Assembly (NCBI GenBank): GCA_001643675.2
Contig: LSRY02000027.1
Coordinates: 1,058,501 to 1,122,500 of the forward strand
DNA from: Monocercomonoides exilis
Lineage: Eukaryota; Preaxostyla; Oxymonadida; Polymastigidae
Direction of reading: 5' to 3'
DNA: 64,000 nucleotides
A model generated the notes under the pieces. The model was not told the DNA's origin, did no database searches, and saw nothing but the letters and a program-made list of their open reading frames with translations. This document shows, in pieces, positions 56,730-64,000 of the stretch (position 1 is the stretch's first letter; every line of letters starts with the position of its first letter). Both the position numbers and the translations under genes were made by a program.

Positions 56730-59700
56730 TTAAAAACATATTCGTTTGTTTGAGTGATTGTCTATCTCCGAATTGGAAGATTTTTTTTTATTTGATTTTA
56801 TAATTTCATTTGTTTCAACAATCATCAAGTCATCATCGATATTAGAAGAATTCCTTCGAGTGTGGTGAATAATTTGTGAATCATTTTTATTTCGTAATTT
56901 TTCGGTCTTTTTTTTCCTTTCACATTGAATGCTTTGATTTGGGAATGAACAACCTTTTGATGCAGTTTTCTTTGGAAGTGAAAAAACTGCTGGTTTTTCC
57001 ATTGACATTCTTTGATTTATTCGAGATAATGTTCTTTCATTGATAGGCATATTGTTTGTATGATCTGCATTTGCTCCTGCAAACTTCTTTCTTTCTGCAA
57101 CTATTCTTTCTTGCCCACTTTTGCAATCACTGATGATTTTCCATTTATCCTCTAACAATTGTGAATGAGATGCCGTGAATATATGATCGTTTTGTCTTTT
57201 GAAAGATAAATAAATCATCATCGAAGGTACTTTCAGCCAACTCCAAGTTTTTTTATTTGAAGGAGTGTATCTGAAGCCAAAATCAATAAAAATAAAAACT
57301 TCAACGTTATTAAATGAAAAAAAGTGAAACATACAAGTGAAACTGTCTGCTCATTTTCTCATTTAAGGTGCTTTGAATAGAAGAATCAAAAATTTGTTTC
57401 AAAAAGGCACAAAATGATGAAGCATTACTTCCAGTTTCTAAGCTCGTAGTTGACAATTTGGATGAAATTGATCCAAACTCTCCATCGCATTCCGATTTTC
57501 CATGCTGCTCCGTGAAATAATTCACATATATACAAGAAAATTGTTTGAGATTTTGGTTGTCATTCAGAAAATTACTTAAAAAGTATTTGTTCCTGAAGTG
57601 AGGGCCAGAGTCTGAAAAAATTGTCAGAGTTGATTGAAGTGGGTGTGATTCCGATATATGTTTTTCAATAACAATGTTCAAGCATTCAATGGCGTATCTG
57701 AAATCATGAGTTAAACAATCCGAAATGAAGTGATGACATGTTTTGTGAAGTGAATTATTTTGCTTTGTGTATGAAATAATGCACAGGTCAGACATTTGTT
57801 TTTTTGTGTAAAAATCTTTACTGATTTCTCTTCTTGAAAGCGGAAGCTGCCAATTCTCTTTGAAGTCTAGCAGCAAAAGAAGATCTCCATTTTTCAATTT
57901 GCTCTTTGAATCAACAAATGATTGTTTTTGGCATTCTGCCCATTTGTTGTGCTCCGTTATGTATTGCAGCTCTTCATTTTCCTGATCACTGAGTTGTCTA
58001 TTTTGAGATATTTTCTGTAAATATCTTGCCCTTTCACAAATGGAGCACAAGTCAGTTCTGTTTCTAGGTTTTGTGATGATTCCTTGTGTTTTCTTGCAGA
58101 AATATGAGTAGGACATATTGATTCCTGTTTTTAACACCAATTCACTGTGAAGTTGTTTTTTTGTTTTATAAGTTGTTCTGTTAACTCCACCACAAAACAT
58201 AGAATCATTCATATTGTTTTCGGGTGCAATGTTTGAACTATTTGAATCATTGCTGAAGTGATCAAAAGATGAATCGAGAAAAACAGATTGTCTTTGAGTT
58301 TCTATTTGAATAAATGAACTTTTAACGTAACATATAAAACTTGTTTTCCATCCGTTTGAACACAACTCTTCATATTTATTTTTAATTTCAAGATCATTAA
58401 CAACTTCCACATTTTCATCGTTGCAGATTTTCCAATGGAAATTGTATTCGTTGCTGTTTTCGATTTGTTCAATATGGGATAATGTAATACAAATGAAATG
58501 ATGGATTGTTGGATTAAACAAAATTATGGAAAGAAGATTGTATTTCTCTTTCTGAGTTGAATCTTGATCAGTGCATTGCATGCTTTTGGCAACTTCAATT
58601 ATCCATGATGATTTGTTCAATCCAGCTACTTTTTCGTTTTGTTCATTTGAAGAAATAGAATTATTCTCACATCGAAATAACAAGAAATCTGAGTTGTTTG
58701 CATATTGAGTTTGCTGAATCACTCCACCAATCGATCTGCACAATGGACAGCTCAATTCTTCGTTCTTTCTTTGAGATTGAAGGATTTGAAACTCGTTCAA
58801 TGACTGTTCAATTGAATGACCTTGTAGAATGATAATATCAACTTTTTGTGGCATTTCAAAAGATGCATATCCACACATTTGGCAAATGATATTATCTGTT
58901 GAATGACAACCCAAATTGTTCATTGCAGTAGGAGATTGTTTGCGAATTATTTTCAGTAACCATTCTATTGCATCATCCGATTCGTGCTCCTCCATTTTTG
59001 AAATATCATTTTCATTGTTCCATTTTTCGTAGAACTCTTCGTTCCAGTAAGATTCAATATTCTCCTGTTGATCATTTATTGATTTGCAAATATTGATGAT
59101 TGTTGAAGAAAGAATATCTTTCGTTTCTTTCTGAAATTCCCTCGAATGGAATTTATTCATTGATGCAAACATTTGAATAGCTGCAGCTAAGTAACAGCTA
59201 TTTCCTAAATTTTTCAAGCCAACTGGTATTGATGAAGAACAAGGATGCAATTCATGCGACTTCTGCACATTGACAATCAATTGTGGAACGTGTGGAATAG
59301 ATGCCTTAGTTGATTCATCGTTATTTTGAATGTCTTCGTTGGAATACTCATCATCTTGACCGTCATAACCTGTAGGAAAACGATTTTCGCACAAAATGCC
59401 CCAATTATCATCATTGTCAAGATCTTATTTTGAAAAATAAAATACAAAATAATTAACAGAAAATAAAAAAAATATATAGACCTTCAGAGTCATGGAGACT
59501 ATTTCTGACTTTGTTTTTTCTTTTTTGAAGCTCGGAGGATTCATCTGTGTTATCGAACAAAAACTTATTCACTTTTGCAAGTGATTCTTCATCGAGATAA
59601 TGCCTTTTTTTGCATCTTCTATCTTCACAATCACTCTCCTCATCCAAATAATGAAGGAGTGATCCATATTTCGCATAATTGTATTGTCCCTGTGTAATAT

Positions 59701-60065
59701 CGTAATGGTAATCTCGCAATTGTGAATAAGAACAGTAAGTGCTCAGATTTTTAAGTAATTCAACTTGCATTTTATTCTGAAGCTTTGGAAATATTGAACT
59801 CAAAGAATTCATCACTCCATCAAGTTGATCTATTAAATAGAACATGTATACATTAAAAAGAGTTAAACGTTAAGATTTCTATTGTTAACGAAATGTTCTA
59901 CACACCATTTGATTTTTTATATAACGAATCTTTGATTTCCTTCATTTTTCGAAATGAAAAAATGAAATAGTCAAATAACTCGAAAATGTTATCTCCAGAA
60001 ATGGAGGTGGCATATTCCCACAGCTTTCTGGACCACTTGCTCAGAGTGTATTGTTTTGGTTGCAT
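56730..60065 (-). CDS. Ubiquitin-specific protease domain embedded in a DDE-transposase-like protein, 4 exons
   Basis: Exons 60065-59906, 59829-59482, 59423-57335 and 57270-56730 join through GT..AG introns (76, 58 and 64 bp) to 1,045 aa ending TAA. Residues 1-175: helical DNA-binding-like region including YLDEESLAKVNKFLFDNTDE. Residues about 236-515: USP fold with Cys box PVGLKNLGNSCYLAAAIQMF (Cys246), a CxxC pair (CQMC) and a second pair (CPLC), and a His box with HHFICITL (His477/478) and WKICNDE (Asn504/Asp505), so the triad looks complete. Residues about 585-860: a transposase-like core with YKTKKQLHSELV, a Cys pair (CSIC), LLLLLDFKENWQLPL (Asp689), TIFSDSGPHF (Asp774) and EQHGKSECDGEFGS (about 809-820). 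This HGK-x2-CDG arrangement recurs in an uncharacterised DDE-like family that I recall from animal genomes. The C-terminal 180 residues are basic. It may be an active transposase, a domesticated copy, or a host deubiquitinase. Confidence 0.78.
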
Positions 60066-60338
60066 TTGTATGTTTTCTGTCTTTAACGTTGAAAATATCT
60101 TTCACAGAAAGATCGATCCCTTTATAAGCTTTGCGAATGACATTCAAATAAAAAAAGAAAAGAAAAAAAATAGTACTTTTCAAATCACATTTGAAACGAC
60201 TGAATAAAGAAGAACCAGTAAATGTTTCACATTTTGAAAATTAAAAATTGATTTTGCTCATTCAAAAGTTTCAAACTATAAACTCGTTCAGGAATTCACA
60301 TGTTCACATTTTCTATTATTCTGCTTAAATCTATTTGA

Positions 60339-60749
60339 CTAATTTAATATCCCCATCTTCTCTCGCTTGCTGAATTCTTCCGTTAGCTCCTGGTTCTTTT
60401 TCTGTTCAACGCTGAGATTCTCGTCTTTCACAGCTAGAATGCCTTTCATTTGCTCATTGATCACTTCCCCATCGAGTGTGATTCCTGCTATCTCCAGCAT
60501 AGTAACCAAATTGATCAGATCTTTTATCAGATGCTGCTTTTCATTTAACTCTTTTTCCATTTCCAGCGCAATCTCTTTTTTTGGATCACTTCTCTCTTTC
60601 CTTATTATCCGATATTATTTATTTCTCAAATTCACCTTATTTATTTCCTTTTACTTCCAAAACTTCATCGTTTCCTTTTTCCTTTTTTCTATTATCTCTT
60701 TCAGCCTCATCTGCATTATTTTTATGACATCTCTTTCTTCTTCTTTGAC
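60339..60749 (-). pseudogene. Decayed coiled-coil coding remnant
   Basis: One minus-strand frame stays coding-like from 60749 to the TAG at 60339 but is broken by TAA at 60653-60651 and 60617-60615. The text is Lys/Glu-rich helix (for example MEKELNEKQHLIKDLINLV, then LDGEVINEQMKGILAVKDEN). Upstream to about 61200 similar Lys/Glu-rich pieces appear in shifting frames. No family recognised. The two stops sit where Gln codons would be one transition away. Confidence 0.5.
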
Positions 60750-61137
60750 TTCAAATATTTAATATTTTCCTTTGCGTTATTTATAGATTAATCAAATATA
60801 TATTAATTTTCTGTTTCTTTTTGGTATCTATCTCTTATTCTTGAAGAAATCTTCATGATGTGTTCTCTTTGTCTCCATCAGAAAAATTGTATCTTTAGCC
60901 AATGACCTTGCAGATGTAGCTTTTATATTTATCTCAATCTGAAACACTTCATCTCTTTCCATATCTGTTCTTTTTGTTTTTCTTCTGTCGGTTTAACTTC
61001 TGCATCCTGTTGACGTTTGCAAAAGATGTGTCAATTTCTGTAGTCTTTCAGATCTCTTCATCTTTGCAATCATTGTTTTTAACAGCTGCATTTTCTTTCG
61101 CATTTGTTGAAGCATTTCCTTTCCTTCTTTTCTTTTT

Positions 61138-62340
61138 CCTGTATTCTTTGTAATGATGTCTACTAAGCACTTCAACTTCTTCATTTTCTTCACTGGAGCA
61201 GCACGCTCATTTCATACTCGATTCATGCATACTTGATTAGCAAAGAGAAGAAAATCGAAGAAGATAAAAAGTCATTATCAACATCTGTGTCTGCAATTGA
61301 CTCATCGGATGATTCAGATGAATTGTCATAATATTCAGCAGCAGTGAAAAACAACATAGAAAGACGGCTGCAGATTGTGTTGTCTGTTGCGGCTGGGATG
61401 TTAGAAAATCACAGATAGTTGTTTCTGAGGGAGTAACAGAAACTTCGATGGATGTGTTGTGCAGCGGTGGGCTGCGCTGTATGGAGGTGTTATGTGTGCG
61501 TATAATGCAGTGCTTTCTGCGATGCTTTCAGTTACGCTGGTGGAACCGCTTCCATCGCTTGATGCATCGGAAGGCACGAAGTTGGGGAGCAAGCGGATCT
61601 TTGTGGAAGCAGATGTGAATTAGTTCCCGTCGATCTACGATCTGTTCGACCCGTCGCTGCAGAAATGGCGATTGTCTTAGTTGAAATATTTGGTGGTGAA
61701 GATGGACGATGAAGTTATATGAGAAGTGATTGGAGTATGCTATGAATGGAAGAATTAGGAGATAGCACTGGAGGCTGCGGGGGTGAGGATGGAGGATGTG
61801 GTTCTTTCTCCAGCAGCGATTGCGTTGTTGAAGCTTGAGGAGCGATAAGAAGCAGAGGAAGGTGAAGGGAATGAGGAGAAAGGCGGGTATCTGACAGCGC
61901 ACAGAGAGTTTGTGGAGAGAATCAAAGAGAACCAGGGAAAGCTGGAAGAAGCGATGGCGCCGCTGGTTGTGGATGCGCTTGGGCTGAGTGGGCTGAGGTT
62001 TGCGAAGGCGGAGACTGAGGCGGGGCATGAGCAGGCAAGCTGCATTCAATAGAAGCTGAAATATGCAGTTCTCTGCCAGCCGATTGCTTTCAACTGGAGT
62101 TTTCAAGAGCAGAAGAAGAAGCAGCAGATGGGTCTTTGGGTATAGCTTCAGATGGAAGAGAAGAAAATGTGGGGAAAGATGAGGTACAGGTGGAAATGAA
62201 TTCGAATGATTTGGGGATGAACGAGGAGCAAGGAAAAGAGGGTAGTTCGAATGATTTGGAGAAGGAAGAAGGAGAGGAAGAAAAGGAGGAGGAAGAGGAA
62301 GAAGAAGGAGAAGAAGAAGAAGAAGAAGAAGCTGTTTTTG
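61138..62340 (+). pseudogene. Decayed gene with ten in-frame stops and at least two frameshifts
   Basis: A clearly protein-like plus-strand frame runs from about 61138, with stops at 61164 (TAA), 61329 (TAA), 61416 (TAG) and 61434 (TAA). After a +1 shift it continues with stops at 61621 (TAG), 61678 (TAG), 61720 (TGA), 61756 (TAG), 61846 (TAA) and 62050 (TAG). Between stops it reads coherent text such as AAGVRMEDVVLSPAAIALLK, GGYLTAHREFVERIKENQ and MAPLVVDALGLSGLRFAK. After another shift near 62095 it becomes an acidic Glu-rich tail. GC content is well above the surrounding spacer. No family recognised. Nine of the ten stops are TAA/TAG. Confidence 0.6.
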
Positions 62341-62533
62341 GTGTGCGGAACTGTTTTGGCTTTGGTGACACACGCAGATTCATCGGCTGTGTCTTCTTCA
62401 TCAAAATAGGCGCCTTCAATATTTGTATCTGCTTTGCACTGCTTTCTTCCTTTTCTCCTTTTCTTCCTGTTCTCCCGCTGCTCTGCATTCCTCCTTCTTT
62501 CCCTTCTTTCCCTTCTTCACAACAACCTGATTC

Positions 62534-63652
62534 TCAACTTCTATCTGTCAGTTCACTTGCACCTCCTTTTCCACTTCTTCTATCTCCTTCTCTTTCTCCT
62601 CCTCCTCCTCCTACACTTCCATCCATCTTTCTCTCACTTCCATTCTTGGAGCCTCCTCTCCCACCTGAAAATCCTTCCAGTGTCGATGCAATGAATCCCT
62701 TGTTGATCGCATGAAGACCAACTCCGCTGACATTCGACACGCCCAACTTGCTTCTGTCCAGCCGGATGGAGTTCTGTGTGTCTGAGGCTGCTGCATAAGA
62801 AGCGCTCGAAGATGAAGATGAAGACGAAGATGATGTTGCAGTTGATGATGTTGTTGCACTGGAAGGTCTGACTCGTTTTGCAGGCTGCAAGTAAATCCCA
62901 CTGGCTGCTTTGTCTTTCGTGTCTCTTCTGCTGCCAACAGAAATGTTGTTTGTGGATGAGCACCGTTGAAAATGCCTTGTTTGAGACGAATGAGAACGAA
63001 AAACAGGAGAGGAAGATCCATCTTGTGGCGTTTGTTTGGATTTTGTGGTGCTTCTGACAGATGAAGTGGAAGAAGTGAGTGAGTTGTGGGTGGAAACAGA
63101 ACAAGAAGAAGAAGATGATGATGTTGATAATGAAGGCGTAGTGTTGGAGGAAGAAGAAGAGGAAGAAGAAGAGGAGGAGGAAGAGGAAGCTGAAGTGTTT
63201 GAAGATAATGGCATTGTTGCTGCTGAAGAAGAAGATAAAGAAGCCACATTAATACGAGGAGCCTAACGAGATCTTGTCATCGTCCTTTTGATTGGAAGAG
63301 AAGAAACTGGCCTTTTGTTGAGAGACGATTGAAGTGACATATTTGAAGATTGTGATTGTTCTGCTTGTGAGTTTATTGGCACTGAAGAAGAAGGAAAAGA
63401 AGAAGGTGAAGAAGAAGAACAGGATAAAAAGAAAGAAGAAGTGTAAGAAGAAGAAGAAGAAGAAGAGGAAGAGGAAGAGGAAGAGGAAGTGGAAGTGAAA
63501 GATGCGCAGGTTGCAGAAGGAGCAGTGTCAAAGGGACATCTTTGAGGAGCAGAGGAAGAAAAGGAATAATATAACGTTGATGAAGCAGTTGACGCAGATG
63601 AAGAAAACAAAATCAACGACACAACCAACATTGCCAAATTAGCTGAGGACGC
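62534..63652 (-). pseudogene. Serine-rich coding remnant split by one in-frame TAG
   Basis: A minus-strand frame from about 63652 (SANLAMLVVSLILFSSSAS) to the TAG at 62534 is open except for a single in-frame TAG at 63263, between KRTMTRSR and APRINVASLSSS. The text is polySer with intervening conserved-looking stretches (YLQPAKRVRPSS; SIRLDRSKLGVSNVSGVGLH). It could be one Ser-rich gene inactivated by a nonsense mutation. Upstream frames are also shifted (T-run near 63685), which favours a pseudogene. Confidence 0.45.
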
Positions 63653-63706
63653 GAGCTCAGCAGCTTTCGAAGAAGAAGGAAAAAATTATCACCAGAAGGG
63701 GAATAT

Positions 63707-63937
63707 TCACAAGATGTTGTGAACGAATCTGTTTTCTGTTTGTGTTTGTGCCTGAAACTGCAATTGCATCTTTTCATCAGCTAGCGCATGTGCCTCTCCT
63801 GGCTTTTGCAGTTCGTTTCGCGTGATCTTTTTATGTTCAATTGCTTGCTTATCAAAACCAGTTTTTCGGAAAATGGTGTGAAGAGAGGAATTGACGGACC
63901 GTTCAATGAGTTGTGATAATCGTTGCCTTCGTTTTAA
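63707..63937 (-). pseudogene. Partial coding remnant at window end
   Basis: A 76-codon open stretch without start codon reads convincingly as protein (RLSQLIERSVNSSLHTIFRK; HKKITRNELQKPGEAHALAD). It is preceded in frame by CAA TAA CAG CAA TAA and followed by TGA. The downstream text resumes in a different frame toward the Ser-rich remnant. It may be an upstream part of the same broken gene. No family recognised. Confidence 0.4.
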
Positions 63938-64000
63938 TTATTGCTGTTATTGCCTTCATTGGATGATGAGAGAAAGAGCTCAAACGTCTTATCGAGTGAA

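Overview
The window looks like nuclear DNA from an intron-rich, AT-rich protist. The canonical stop codons, many short introns with a GTNTG donor, serine-homopolymer-rich housekeeping proteins and a very large beta-helix/TM/pseudokinase surface protein fit an oxymonad (Preaxostyla) such as Monocercomonoides or Blattamonas. That assignment is an inference. Gene models were built by hand: exons were joined where GT..AG boundaries restore both reading frame and family motifs.

Layout: 26-4546 (-) DYRK/YAK1-type kinase in 6 exons. 4810-7679 (+) secreted cysteine-rich repeat protein in 8 exons. 8352-9957 (-) RPAC1/AC40, the shared RNA polymerase I/III subunit, in 6 exons. 9958-12603 AT-rich spacer with a 174-bp CA tract. 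12604-20754 (+) 2,684-aa beta-helix receptor-like protein with a C-terminal pseudokinase. 20755-24268 spacer with a 1.27-kb near-perfect foldback element carrying a nested 258-bp TIR element, plus a compound microsatellite. 24269-25506 (-) GC-rich gag-like ORF. 25523-28138 remnants and a polypyrimidine tract. 28139-33772 (-) AMSH-type JAMM deubiquitinase in 6 exons. 33949-52472 (+) 5,884-aa bridge-like lipid-transfer protein of the BLTP3 type in 8 exons. 52658-52730 (-) tRNA-Phe. 52824-55174 PIF/Harbinger-like transposon. 56320-56541 a repeated GC-rich motif pair. 56730-60065 (-) protein combining a ubiquitin-specific protease domain with a DDE-transposase-like core. 60339-64000 decayed coding remnants with in-frame stops, nearly all TAA/TAG.

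Functional links: AMSH and the BLTP3-like gene are head-to-head across 176 bp, and both families act on endosomes. Two unrelated deubiquitinase folds (JAMM and USP) occur in one window; the USP is embedded in what appears to be transposon-derived protein. Apart from the mobile elements, the genes look like ordinary chromosomal content whose proteins are inflated by in-frame TCN (serine) repeats.
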